DNA from: Dipetalonema caudispina
Taxonomy: Eukaryota; Nematoda; Chromadorea; Rhabditida; Onchocercidae
Direction: 5' to 3'
Length of the DNA stretch: 64,000 bases
NCBI GenBank assembly: GCA_013365325.1
Contig: JABVXV010000001.1
Coordinates: forward strand, 1,426,001 to 1,490,000
Below, piece after piece: positions 1-15,542 of this stretch; position 1 is the stretch's first letter; each line of letters begins with the position of its first letter. The notes beneath the pieces were generated by a model, which did not search any database, was not told the DNA's origin, and was given only the letters and a program-made list of their open reading frames with translations. Made by a program: the position numbers and the translations under genes.

Positions 1-76
1 TGAATTATAATGAAGTAATTACCACTCAGAAATTTGAAATGTACCTAGTTGAGGTGCTTTTCGAAATCCTTCGCAG

Positions 77-293
77 GAAAGTTGTAACAAATTGGAAAGA
101 GAGGAGGGGCGAGAAAAATGATAAATATTATTTGCAAGATTTACAGCAAACTGGCTTCGTTGCAGATCGAAAGTCCATACCCGAAAGTCCTGAAACAATA
201 TCTCCTTCAGTTATCACTACAGCAAGCTTCGAATCTCAAAAAAAGACCATGATTTCTCTTCTTAAAAGCGACGTGAATTCTCGAATTAACAAG
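77..293 (+). CDS. Putative internal exon of an unknown gene running in from the left edge
   Basis: A TTCGCAG acceptor precedes base 77 and an AAG|GTAGCT donor follows base 293, enclosing 217 bases open in one frame (phase 2 in, phase 0 out). The peptide is polar and serine/threonine-rich, with ESPETISPSV and DSNSR-like low-complexity stretches, and resembles no family I know. A second open stretch ends at a TAA near 421-423 with a plausible peptide (CEAGAVINRYFFGEALERP), but its phase does not join this exon cleanly because the intervening intron would be too short. It could be a real 3' end of a gene starting left of the window, or chance. Confidence 0.25.
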
Positions 294-423
294 GTAGCTC
301 ACTTTAGTGTATATTTTGATGGACGAAATAATATCAAGCTGCGAGGCTGGAGCTGTCATCAATCGATACTTCTTCGGAGAAGCACTGGAACGACCAACTG
401 CAACTTTGATTTGTTCCTCATAA

Positions 424-3108
424 TGTTTAAAATGAAAATTAGCGCATCATTACAATGTCTTTGCGCGCAGTAAATGTCATTAGAAGTGAGGCAAAACTGA
501 ACTTAGCTGCAAGAGAAAAGTTAAACTTTATAGCTCTTTTAAATCAAAATGTCATATCTCTGATTAAATCAACTGTGTAGTAAAGAGATGGCAACAGCAA
601 GATTAGGATGGAATGAAATATAGAAGACGGACCGATGGGTGACGAGGAGTAATATACGGAAGCAATGGAACACAATGGTACTTGATGTTCGTCTGTGAAT
701 ATGACGCTCCGACTACAGCATGGATCTGGTTGCTGAAAACAAGAAGACGTAGTGAGAACGTGGCGATGCAAAACGTTATACATATAATAATAATAATAGT
801 AATAATAATCAAAAATAATTAATAGTAGTAATAATAACATATTATTATTGACAGTGAGTAATAATAGTAATGAATAATAATGATGGATAATATAAAGAAT
901 AAAATAATGAACGATAATAATAAATGATAACAATGAATAACAGTAATGAATAATAATGATAATGAATAATAATGGCGAATAATAATAATAATGAATGATA
1001 AATAATAGTGAGTAGTAATGAGTAATAATGAATAATGATGAATAATAATAACATGAACGATGGAGTAAGAACGATACGCTATAAAGAAATAAAAGCATAG
1101 GTAACCTTTTCAGCAAGTGGCACAAAGCATATGCGAAAGTTGGTACAGTAAAGCTTCCCAAAGTAATTATCCTGGAAGGGTGGATAGAACAACACATCAT
1201 CGCACTGTGATGACACTATCTCCCCTGAAAACTTGACACAACTGAGTTTTAAAATGCTTACTAAATATGAGAATTGCAGACTGCACGCAATGTATGAAGT
1301 GATACTTACCGTTCAAAAGAATGAAATTCGGTGCTTCGTTAATATCTTTAGCCTGAAACTTCATTTATGATAATTTGCTACACATTGTAAGTTCTGTATT
1401 AAACTGCGAGCTATGTCCAAAAGACAACTTAGAGGAAATATGGTACATCGCGCAGGATTTATGCTTAATGTCTCCTCTCTCATAACATTTATGGAATGTT
1501 TCGTACGGTAACGGGTATAGCATGAGATGTGGCAATAAGAACAAGATAGTTCGCACTCATAAATGAAGTAACGAACCGCTATCTGACTGTCGTATACCGC
1601 CACGTAGGAACGAAAACTATCGCGATGTTGCTGTTCGTCAGATGAATGTAGTAGCATACTACTTGTGGTCCTTGATGTCCCAGCCACAAACTGACATTCG
1701 AGGCTCCAAATAAGCATATTATACTTATTACTTATTATATACATCATCCACACTAAAAACTTCAATCCTTTAACAAATAAATATGAACATTTCATTGAAA
1801 ATAATCCACGTGAAAGCACGTCATATACGTGCAGTGCATATTTGCTTCACATTAAATCATTATGTACATATTTACTGAGATTAAGCATGCGATAGCATTA
1901 TAGTAATAAGCAAGAGAAATACATATCGCACAACGACAACAGCTCGGCAGGAACAAATCCCAAAAGACGTAGAAGTAACACCTACAGAGACTGTACAAAT
2001 ATTATTTAATGAAATCGAATAAAAACACTCAAATATTTCACTGATTCTATACAGAGGAAACTTCATACAGTCGACTTCCTTCAACAGACCGCAATAGCTA
2101 AATGTTCAAAATATACCATATCCCACTTCTCGCGGTTACTGAGAATAAGCAAGTTCTCCAAGTAATAATCCAGTTGATCAACTAAATATGTGAAGAAAAC
2201 TCGTTATGAGATGACCTCTACAACTTAATTCGTACATGCATATAAGAAAACAGATTTAAATTTGCATATATGATAATAGATCTTTCAATATTTTTTACGA
2301 GCAATCTGTGTGTAGACGATTACGAGGAACATCAATTAAAAAAAACATGCATTTGGGAAAGCTTTGTAACAATTCAAACCTATGACGAGCACTATCAGCT
2401 ATGAAATAGCAAAAATAAGCAGTATGAAATTCCAACTCAACACATCGATGATCCACCAGTTGAGCTGAAGTTACTGAGATCTCGTCCCATTAATTAACAT
2501 AGAATATTCCAGAGAAATTCAAACTTCATTTCTGTATGGACCTATGAAAAACATTTCAACAAGTCAGACAGAAAAAGCCTAAAAAGGCTAACATGCCCCT
2601 AAAATAAAGCTAATATATTACAATAAATATAACATTTAAATATTGATAGACAAATCGGCAAATAACAATCCACTGGCAACACTTCTTTAAAATCACGCAC
2701 AAACGTAAGACAGAACAAATAAATGAATGACGTTTCTATCTACTGCTGCACAGAAAAACCTCTAATCACTCATTTTCTTGTTCCCCACCCCAATTAAATA
2801 TAAAATATAAAGTCATTCCATTCATTTGAAGTGTCAGTCAAAGCAATCCATTTCCCAGCCTAAGAGCAGCATTAGATAGAGAAACGAAAGTTTAGCGTTA
2901 TACTTTGAATTGAGTGAATAGCTAAGTAATGTTTCTTATATAATGTGCATTTTTGAAGATTTGTCTACAAAGGCACAAATACATTTCATAAACAATCCCA
3001 TCATCAAGAAACCCCAAGGAAGAGATCTAATATTCCGATGAATTACGATCAATTGATAGAAATGCACTATCAAATCATTTTCGAGACTTTAATGTCCAAC
3101 TACCAGGT
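424..3108. other. Intergenic, no supported gene
   Basis: AT-rich sequence. It contains the imperfect TAA/TGA trinucleotide tract at about 780-1050. A 152-codon open stretch on the minus strand (1361-1819) has no recognisable domain and no neighbouring exon in phase. The right end abuts the 3' end of the CSK gene, so 3' UTR of that gene probably lies just left of 3109. Confidence 0.5.
780..1055. repeat. Degenerate (TAA)n/(ATGAATAATAA)n trinucleotide-rich tract
   Basis: Long run of ATAATAATA-, GAATAATAATGA- and TGAGTAATAATGA-like words. It creates a spurious stop-free frame on the minus strand rich in Tyr, Ile, Leu and Ser. Simple-sequence expansion, not a gene. Confidence 0.9.
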
Positions 3109-6510
<3,402 letters not shown>

Positions 6511-9500
6511 CAGTTGGAAGAAGTAACACCGATAATATTACGAATAATAATCCCGTCTCTCACTTCTCTCTCTGTCCTCCTGAAAATCAATTCTGAGATA
6601 ATTGAGGTGTGAACAATAGGGAAGAGAATAGATGTCGACGATAACATTTCTGGAAAACACCTGAGGAAATGCCAAGCGGGATAACAACACAAAGGTTAAA
6701 ACGAGAAGAGGAAAGAGCGTCACGCTCCATATTTCTATCCTCGGACGGGCGAAAAGAGGGATAGATGACCTTAGCAAAATGATCGTGATACTCCCATCGA
6801 CCCATTCTATCATCCGAGTGATCAGAATGGAGGAGGAATAAGGGAAACAGCTTCTGCAAGGTGACAGCACTCGAGAGAGACAGAGACAGAGAGTATACCC
6901 ATCTCTAATTTGAAATGTATTCTCCCAGTGGAGAGAGAGAGAGAGAGAAAGAGGTAGAAAAGGATGAAAACTGTAATAGAAGGTAGCTGTCATGTAATGT
7001 CAACCTACTACCTAAAACAATGAGCATAATGAGGAAGAAAGAATGCAAACATTCACTTAGCATGAACAACAGCTTAATCGAGAAAGGTCAAATACTTCAG
7101 AAAGTGATAATATCTCGCAGTAAAACTCTCAGGATGTAACAAACAATATCATTAGTAGTTATGAGTAGAAGGAAATCTCAACATTCAAATCTTCATTCTT
7201 TGTCCATATTAGGTAAACTTATTCCGAATCAGGAAAAATTATAGGTTAAAAGAAGTCACTTAGATTGGAAACCTCGAGAAAGACGAAATATTACACTAAC
7301 ATCATTGTATGATCTAATCGAGACAAAACTCTCAGCTCATCTAAAAGGTACATATCAGGAAGTTTTTTCATTTTATCATAATTTTCTACTCAAATAAGAT
7401 ATGTTTTCAATGAGTGTACACATCAATGAAACAGAAAGATCCTCCAAAATAGCGATCCGATGATCCAACGAAACTTGGTTTAATTTCATCTAACCAAATC
7501 TCATCTTACCTAGGATTCTCTGAATTTTTGATGACACTTACCTGGAACTGTCTGAGTTTTTAACGAGTTATAATACAACGCATACGATATCATTTCTGAG
7601 AATTAAAATAAAATATGAATTTGAGATATAATATGTACTTGTTGCATGCACGTGATACGTGAGCAAATTGTCACGTCACACAACAACGGATAATACTACA
7701 ACATTTGCATGTGACTTTCTCTAGAAAAATGATGTAAATGATATAGATGTTAAGAATACCTGGATGATGATCCATTTTATTGTAGCTGTTAGTATGTCTC
7801 TTGATCCTTTCAGCTTATTGCTGTATATGCAGCACTTTCTCATATTACGGATTGAATATCCGTATAAACTTACAACTTCTCTCATATTCAATTCAGGAAC
7901 ATATCTAATCATGTCTATTAGTTTGAAATAGATATAAACATTAGAATCTCTAATCAGTAACAACTCGCAAGGTCAAGTTATCGTATCGTTTCTTGTTCAT
8001 TGTTATTGCTAATTCTTTTATCTTTTTTCTAAATGATCTAAAGTTCATACTGTAATAGAACGATCATTTTGATATCTTTCGTTATATCACCGAAATGTTC
8101 ATTCGATTTGAAATACGGAAACTGTCATTTTGAACAAGATCATTTTCGTGACATCATACTGTACTGAATTCAAGAACTTCTGATTATTCAACAATATTTC
8201 AACATATTAGGTCATCATCTTTCCAGTTCTGGTCAAATGTATAGCTGGACACTCTATGGATGCCTTTAAACGGGTCGATTGAAAAGATAATGACAATACT
8301 ATTGAAAACATCCGACATCGTTGGTATTGACTTAATTACATTCTTATATAAAATGAGTTATTTTCACACTTCTTCTGATAACATTTATTTAATTACAAGG
8401 ATTGTTTGGAAGTCATTTCTCGTATTAATATTACTAAACCATAACAGAGAACAGTGGTTGATGAAGAGGGTAACAGAGGTTAGCTGTAACATGATAAACG
8501 AACTGGCTGGATTCAATAGAAAAAATAATGATATAAATGGGAGCTATGCTTCAATTTCTACTATGATCAACGAGTGATCACTGAATAAAATTGTCGTTCA
8601 CTGGATACAAAAAGATCAACAAAAGCAGTAAAATTGGATGATTTAACGGCGTATGAGGAACTAAATTTTAACTCAGTCCAAAAGTCAAGGATGAAGCTTT
8701 ATAGGATATCATATTTTTTTAATATTATATTTAATAATCAAATTTTTGCATATCATACTTTAATCTTACCGAACTTAGTAGTTTCTGTCCAGTTTGTGAT
8801 TATGCATGAAATATCACTTTATTCACTTTTTTTCTTTGGAATTATATAAATTAAGCTTAGTTATTTTTTCTTATTCTTCACACAAATATTTCCCATACTC
8901 TTTAAAATTTCATCTATACACATTCGACTTTTAGGGTTCAGGGTCATCAGTAAGAAGGACTGAGGTGAGGGCGAAGTAAATATTGCTGTAAAATTAAAGA
9001 TAATAAGTTCATTGAAATTAATTTACCTACTATCTTTCAATTAAGCTCATAGAATTACCTTGAGATAGTCTATTAAACATATTGGAAATTTTTATGTTAG
9101 ACTAATAGAAGTATAACAATAGATTTTGAAATATAGGAGTAAAATTAATATTCATCTCTGTCATTTAAAATTCTCAAAGATTTCTGTAACAAAATTGGAT
9201 GTTTGTAATAGTCCAAAATGCGCCTAACAGCTGTTACAAACTATTCATTTAACAGCTATTTATTTATGTGTTGGTTGGTAATTATTGACATGCTACACAT
9301 AGAGTGAGATAAGATTAATGGTTAGCCGAAAATTCAACTATTGTGGGACGTAACGATGAAAAATGGACTTGCTATTATTGCTGTTGTTAGTTGTAATTGT
9401 AGCTATCAGGAAGAAGATTTGTCTTTTCAATGATTCTATCTAATCCACTTCTTTGGCTTCTTTTTTACATCTTTGGTTCGTTAAAATCTTCATTTCTTTT

Positions 9501-10105
9501 TCTTTTTATCACAACAAACTAGCAATTCTATTATGTAAACCTGTCAAAGGGTTAAAATACGCAGAATCACTAAATTTGTCACGGTATTATGACCGCATCT
9601 CAATACGATCAAACTAGTTGTAGAGAGGAAGAAGATCATAGATCGTGTTTAGACTTTTTTTTTTTCTTGCGGTTTCCTTCTTAAATAACATCCGTTGTTT
9701 GTTTGAAGAAAGTGACCCATCAGAACTTCAAGAAAATAATAATTCTCCGAAAAAAGCATTTATCAAAGTTTTTGTTACTGGGAAAATGACTCGAATGTTC
9801 CCATAAAGTGTTTAAAAAATGTTGGGTTGTTTAAACATCTCATTGAGAATATTCCTATTAATAAATATAATTCGTACATTAAATCCTTCCCATATTAGAC
9901 TATTAATTCTAGAAATTAAAATTCAAAAATAATAAAGTCAATACAATTCCCATCATTTATTCCAGTTTCTCAGTATTCGGTTCACTTCTAACATTAAATT
10001 CCAAATTGGCTAATTATCATTGCGACTGAAAATCAAGTATTTGCTGAAGCAGAATAAGCAAATATTTTGAATAAAATCAATCCTTTTAACCTGAAGTGAT
10101 TTCAG
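6511..10105. other. Intergenic/5' region of CSK; candidate SH3-start exon inside
   Basis: No gene body recognised. On the minus strand at 7593-7542 an ATG two bases after a CTCAG acceptor opens MISYALYYNSLKTQTVP and ends at a strong G|GTAAGT donor; ALYYN recalls the ALYDY start of SH3 domains, so it may be the true first exon of the CSK gene, but I could not find the exons carrying the rest of an SH3. A GA-rich tract lies at about 6923-6952. Several 60-150-codon open stretches here look like chance products of AT-rich sequence. Confidence 0.4.
6923..6952. repeat. (GA)n microsatellite
   Basis: A run of GAGAGAGAGAGAGAG with flanking GAGAC/GAAAG interruptions; a second short GAGACAGAGACAGAGAG tract lies at about 6873-6893. 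Confidence 0.9.
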
Positions 10106-10107
10106 GT

Positions 10108-11498
10108 ATGAGCGATGAAGCGCTGTTTGGTATGAGCTGCGAGGAACATCAGGACGAGCTATCCGAATGGTCTCAGTGCATTATACCGCACGGTGATCTG
10201 GCTGATGCAATCACTCGCTTTTTGAGAAGTGTTAAAAATTTTGGATGTAAAGTTAGTGATTTAGAAATATTAATCTCGTCTGAGTCATCCTCTGATAGTA
10301 ATGATGGCCTAGACATGATCAAGCAAAAACCTTCAATCATCCGATATCAATTGTTGAATCGTTTCCTTCTTTTTTACTGATTATATCTCAATCATTTTTA
10401 TTACCTGATTTTACCTGGCCAGCTTGCGAAGATATCTTTGTACCGCTTAAATAATGAAATTATCAGGTTAACTTATGTGAAGAACTCGATTGTTTGGACA
10501 TTTGAGAAGAAAAAAATTGAAAGGAACGAGGTTAAAAAAAATTCATTTGCAGCTTCCACCTAAAAAAGTAATCAAATTTGGGCTCAACTTTTTGCGTAAC
10601 AATTCGGACAGCTATTTGGAGCATCCACTCTATAAGCGTATCACCATCCAAAACTGTGGCAAATGTAGCCGACGAATTAGATGCTGCAAGTTGGCCTTTT
10701 TTCATGCGATTATTCCACAATGAAGTAGGCCTAGCTCATCCTATCAATCATCAAAATGTATCACAACAATGTTTTGACCACTTATTTTTCAAGCAGTTTT
10801 AACAAATTTGTAAATCGAATAATTTTACAGTCTGACATTGATTTTCAGGAGGTCAAAATCATTTCTAGCTCAAGCTTATGAGTCAGAAGCATGCTCTGGA
10901 TCCGATGTTGCTTGTATGTTCGATCCACTTTCAGCTAGTGATTTACGAGATCTTACGGTTCTTTTCCTAAACTATATTATGTAGATAATCCAACATTTCT
11001 TCGTCGTTTTGTTATGATGCTTGAAACTACAATATTTTTGTAAATATTTTTTAGAGAATTATATTGTAATTTTAGCTTTCCTAAAAAAAAGGCTTTAAAA
11101 TAAAACTAAACCCAGAATTTGGTAGGTAACAACAGATGGATACCATTCGGAACTTTTGATGTGAGTCTAAACTTTGCTGGCAAGGCACAGAATTTACGAA
11201 ATGAGAATTGATAGATGTTATATTAATTCAGGAAAGGTATCCGAATGTAGTGCCACCACCGGATGGATGTGATGTCTCAGGCTACGTGGCTGCTGAATTG
11301 GTAACACTAAGCAAAGGGCCAGCGTATCAATATGTGGAACCATTGCTATGTCAGATATTAGGTACCAGAATACCTGCTGTAAATTGTGTGCTTCACGGTG
11401 ATAAATGCCACTGCTGTTGCTTCTCATATACTCCTCAACCAGATGGCTATTGCCATTTAAATAGTGATGCATCATCCTCTTGTCCTTTTCCTTCATAA
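10108..11498 (+). CDS. Unrecognised cysteine-rich protein, about 218 residues
   Basis: Four exons: 10108-10251, 10553-10689, 10849-10957, 11232-11498 (stop included). Donors AAA|GTTAGT, CAA|GTTGGC and ACG|GTTCTT and four CAG acceptors fit, and the phases close to 218 residues. The ATG is two bases after a TTTCAG, consistent with a spliced-leader acceptor, although an upstream exon is not excluded. The N-terminus is acidic (DELSEWSQC), followed by a basic cysteine cluster (CGKCSRRIRCCK) and a C-terminal half with VPPPDGCDVSGYVAAEL, a cluster HGDKCHCCCFSY and a Ser/Pro tail. There is no obvious signal peptide or membrane segment. I do not recognise the family; cysteine spacing suggests metal binding or disulfides, which is inference only. 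Confidence 0.6.
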
Positions 11499-12730
11499 TG
11501 CCATTCTTCAGCACAATGTAACATTATGCATAAAATATGTTTTCTCCCAGACGTAATAGCTGAAGTCCTTCAGCATCACTTTTTATCTTATGAAAACGCA
11601 TCCCAAAGTTAGTGTATTATGTCCACAGAATTTGGATTAACTGTATGGGAACCATAATTCATTAGATAATAGTATCTTGAACAACGATAATCATAGGCGA
11701 TCATAACAAACTATAAGTTCCCAGTAAAATAGCAACACCTTATGGTTGTTAATGTTTTGAAGTTAATACTCACTGCTTTAGTTACAATTTATAACCATAG
11801 TCCTCATCAATCAAGCAAACCTGTCAAAAAATTAGATCAAATCGATCTTACTAACTCCCTCTTTACAAACATCGATTACTTTGTATATTGCTCTCAAATA
11901 AACTACGAAATTATATGGTATAGACAAAATGCAATATTGCGAACTGGAAGTTTCCAATTTAACTTAAAAACAAGGCAACTATACAACATAAAAAATACAT
12001 TCGGCATGAGAATATGTAAAATCAATGAGCCTGAACTGCAAAACTGCAGAACCCGCAATAAAATTTGAAATGATCAATAACTAAGAAAACAGTTTTGAAT
12101 GCACCTAAAGCTGCTAGCGCTTCTGACCAAAACATATGGCAAAAATAGAGGTCTCCAAGAAACTTTGCACAAAGCAAACAACAATGGATACAATATTTGA
12201 ATAGAGTGTTTGAAAAGTATGTTTCCCGCGAGTTATCTATGATGGCGCTCGCGACTAGAAATTGAATGAAAGAACAGAGTAATTGAAAAGTCAGTACTAG
12301 AAGATGTCGGAAATGTACTATTATCTGACCTGAACCACGAACAGGAAAACTTTCCGGAAACAATTGTAAACTCAGATTACTTTCAAATACTTTTGCTGAT
12401 TTGGATGGCGAACAGAATAAAACAAATCTTCAGATTTCGCCGACATCTCAGAACCAGGCCTAAAAATGAACTTGAAACGACAGGCATTGACCACGTGTCG
12501 TTCAACATAGAATGTTTAGATTATCAATTCTCCAGTATGGGTAAGCGCAACCAACATCGAAAAAAAGAAGGTAAATGAAGGTGGGTGATAGAAATTTTGA
12601 TATCATACGAGCAAAAATGCTACTTGTCTACGAATAACAATGCTCGATAACTTCAAAAATTGACCATCGTTCTTAAGTAAAATACCATACTGATAGACAA
12701 CTACTACCAATAATAGTGTACGGCTGCACG
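11499..12730. other. Intergenic between convergent genes
   Basis: Lies between the 3' ends of the cysteine-rich gene (+) and the LAPTM-like gene (-), so it should hold both 3' UTRs. Open stretches at 11742-12068 (+), 12022-12363 (-) and 12393-12578 (+) show no family signature and no matching exon partners. Confidence 0.5.
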
Positions 12731-13833
12731 CTACCACGTCAAATTAATCCCCTGTTCGATTATTGCACCATCAGCTACTCTATTGCCGTTGGCAGTATTC
12801 ATCGAATGATTCACATTAGATCCTGGCGAAGCGAAAACAACATGGATTCCAGGATATTTCGTACGCTGAAACATTCACACATAAGCTCAAGGAATTGATC
12901 CAACTATTAAGCCTGCACTATTAACTTGTCTTAATGCAAAGATGAAAGTACTGCTTTAGTATTACAAACAAACTGATGGTCGGATTAACAACTTACACTG
13001 CTTTCTGCAACTTTCAACGCAGTTAAATGTATTTCTTTACAGGAAAGATAATAACGACACTGACATACAGCTTTTAACATGAATCCTTGAAATAATATTA
13101 TAATAAGCAGCATAGTGATGAATAGGTAAATAACATTTAATTCTGCCTTGAAAGGATAATCAAGTGATGGAGACTGTATATGCAGCATGTGAATACTGAA
13201 ACATCATATTATTATGGAAAACTGTTTAAATGAAAAGTGCCGACCATGGTCTTCAATCATGCATAACAACCGAGATCTAAAACGTTGTCAAAAAAGCAAA
13301 GGTATCATGTACAGCAATAGTGAGCTCGGACAAGGATGAGATAAATGCAAGGAAAAATTGAAATAGCTTATTCTAGGTCAAGTTGTTGAAAATTCAATCT
13401 TGGTTTTCTGTAATTTTCATATATGACTATTTGTAAATCAACTACATCTACACTGTAGGTCGAATTATCCAGAAAAAAAAAGACTTACAAAATAAATAAA
13501 GCTTCGGCATCGATTGAAACAATATATGTTACAATAAACGGTAGGAGATAATAAGCAGCCTGCTTCCTGATACCAGCGATTACTTGATAATGAACAAGTA
13601 TACCGATCCCAAGGTATAAGAAAAGAAAGGCTGAAGAAAATAAGATTAGAAGAATATTCAAAAGTCGAACAATTATATAAATCAAATAGATATGCAAACA
13701 AAGACTATTTAAAACTGGATAAGTTATGCGACAAAGAACAAAATACACAGTGTCTGAAACATAAAGGACTATTAAGATTCTGTTCACAACATCTCCCGGT
13801 AGCAGTAGTAATGGAAATGTACTTCGATCCTTC

Positions 13834-13867
<34 letters not shown>

Positions 13868-14538
13868 GGAAACAAATAAGATACCTAATGCCATGACATC
13901 GACTCCTGTCTTCTGACTATACCAGTCAAATTCGAAAAATGCGGATATGAAAATGAGAATAACAGACGACATACCAAATCCAGCGACTGCCTGGAACAAA
14001 AATGTTCAGCCCTATCTATAGAAAAATTATCATGTACTCATCCAACTAAATTATTCCGTTGAAACGAGAAAACTCACCACAGCAGCTTTCTGAGCATGAC
14101 AAAGCTTACAATATATAAACTTCGGATCATTATCATCGAATTTTGCGACACAGATAGTTGATGGTCGTGGACGATCATCCAAAACATCACCTAAAACGTA
14201 AGATTAGATAGGTAGTTGAATCGTATGCACACAGTGAATTATTCATCAAATTAAAGAAATAACGAGCAAGCAAGAAAAACTGTGCTTCTTTATCAAAAAC
14301 AGATTTTAATGACTGAAGAACTTTGATAATAATTCAATTAAACGATATGGTAAATAGACAAACACACGCCAATAATAACAGTTAAACAGTGTAAAAATGC
14401 TACCTCAAACATACTGTTGTACTAATAGAGAGAAAGAACAGAAGATTATATGCAATGCTCACCAGGCACACCGAATCGAGAGTAAGTAACTGTGCACTCA
14501 TTCCTTTTTCCAATTAACCATTTCCAAAGCTTGTTCAT
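12731..14538 (-). CDS. LAPTM4-like lysosomal multi-spanning membrane protein
   Basis: Six exons on the minus strand: 14538-14463, 14190-14078, 13990-13885, 13753-13489, 13195-12997, 12865-12731. All phases close, giving 297 residues. After a soluble N-terminus comes a CxxCH motif (YCKLCHAQKAAV) directly before the first membrane helix, as in LAPTM4 (CCxCCHVRTG). Then come very hydrophobic helices (for example SSVILIFISAFF, YLIYIIVRLLNILLILF), a KQAAYYLLPFIVTY segment matching the LAPTM KQRAAWIIPF region, a last helix (LFITMLLIIILFQGF) and a cytosolic tail. LAPTM proteins sit in late endosome/lysosome membranes and affect transporter and lipid traffic. An acceptor-like TTTTCAG 28 bases upstream of the ATG suggests trans-splicing. 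Family assignment rests on motif order; conservation is modest. Confidence 0.72.
13838..13865. repeat. Poly(A) tract in an intron
   Basis: About 28 uninterrupted A residues (poly-T on the coding strand) in the third intron of the LAPTM-like gene. Such tracts are prone to length errors in assembly. Confidence 0.9.
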
Positions 14539-15120
14539 TCTCTTACCTCGTGAACACGATTATCACCTGAAAATCAATTTTAAAAATGGTATGATCACCA
14601 TGTCACTTCTCAAACCACAAATGAAAAATCGCGTAACGTGAAACTGAAATTAACCTAGATTACGCCATTAGCTATTCAGTAAATATTGATAAAAGTTTTC
14701 TTTTTTTCATCAAATAAATTATACTACATCAACATTATTGTCAGAATCTCATATTCACATTATTAAATCAATTATTGATTTACATTGATGTAAAACATCT
14801 AACCTTACGTAAAACACGTAAGGATTAGTTGTTACATTGTTACAGTGAACAAAAACACAATGATATGCCGTTGAATTACAAAAATTAACACCTATCATAA
14901 ATGCTGTAAATTGTTTTAGTTGAAATATTTGCTTGCTTGCCTTTCATTGATTCAATATATAATATGATACGTAGGATGCGGATACAAGAGATATTTCTCA
15001 TTCTACTATCCGCAACACTTCCCATCTTCAATCGGTATTATAAATGTCGTACAACAACCTGATGTCAATCAGGTGACAACATATCGGTGTAGTTTGTCAA
15101 CCGTACTCTTCTATCGTACA

Positions 15121-15133
15121 CTCACACACCCAC

Positions 15134-15174
<41 letters not shown>

Positions 15175-15177
15175 TAC
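15121..15177. repeat. (CA)n microsatellite
   Basis: CACACACCC units followed by a pure CACACA run and CATACATACAGACACA. Confidence 0.95.
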
Positions 15178-15459
15178 AGACACATATTATTAGTATTGAT
15201 TGTCAGTCAACCGATTTCAAACCCATCTCACTCTACCACTAACATTTCGTTTCCTTATTTTTTTCATGTCTAATCACATTTCATATAGTCTTCTTATTTG
15301 TATGATCGTCTAACCCTACTATATTACAGGATATTTCGTCATCTCTAATCGATACATTTACTATCAATTGAATTGGTCGTTGATTTGTTGTCGTAATGGT
15401 GGCAGTTGTTATGTACCTATGTCGTATTATCTACGAAGATTTTACCGAATTAAAATAGA

Positions 15460-15542
15460 TCATTCACGTGATAGTTTACGTAGAGTATGATTCATTTACG
15501 TGATAGTTATTGACGTAGAATACGATTTATTCATGTGATATT
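15460..15542. repeat. Imperfect tandem repeat carrying ACGTGA words
   Basis: About three diverged units of roughly 35-40 bases, each with GATTCATT(C/T)ACGTGATA or a close variant (the third reads ATTCATGTGATA), the first two followed by (T/G)ACGTAGA. One copy carries a CACGTG E-box. Function unknown. Confidence 0.6.

Noticed and set aside
544..1200. 218-codon open stretch on the minus strand
   Set aside because: It is the translation of the TAA/TGA-rich simple repeat (runs of Tyr, Ile, Leu); no splice or family support.
1361..1819. 152-codon open stretch on the minus strand
   Set aside because: No recognisable domain, no partner exons in phase, and composition like surrounding intergenic sequence. 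Kept only as a remark.
6538..6993. 151-codon minus-strand stretch rich in Leu and Ser
   Set aside because: Passes through the GA/CT microsatellite and has no domain.
10578..10802. Alternative frame of the middle exon of the cysteine-rich gene (DELDAASWPFFMRLF)
   Set aside because: Looks protein-like, but only the other frame (CGKCSRRIRCCK) joins in phase to both neighbours.
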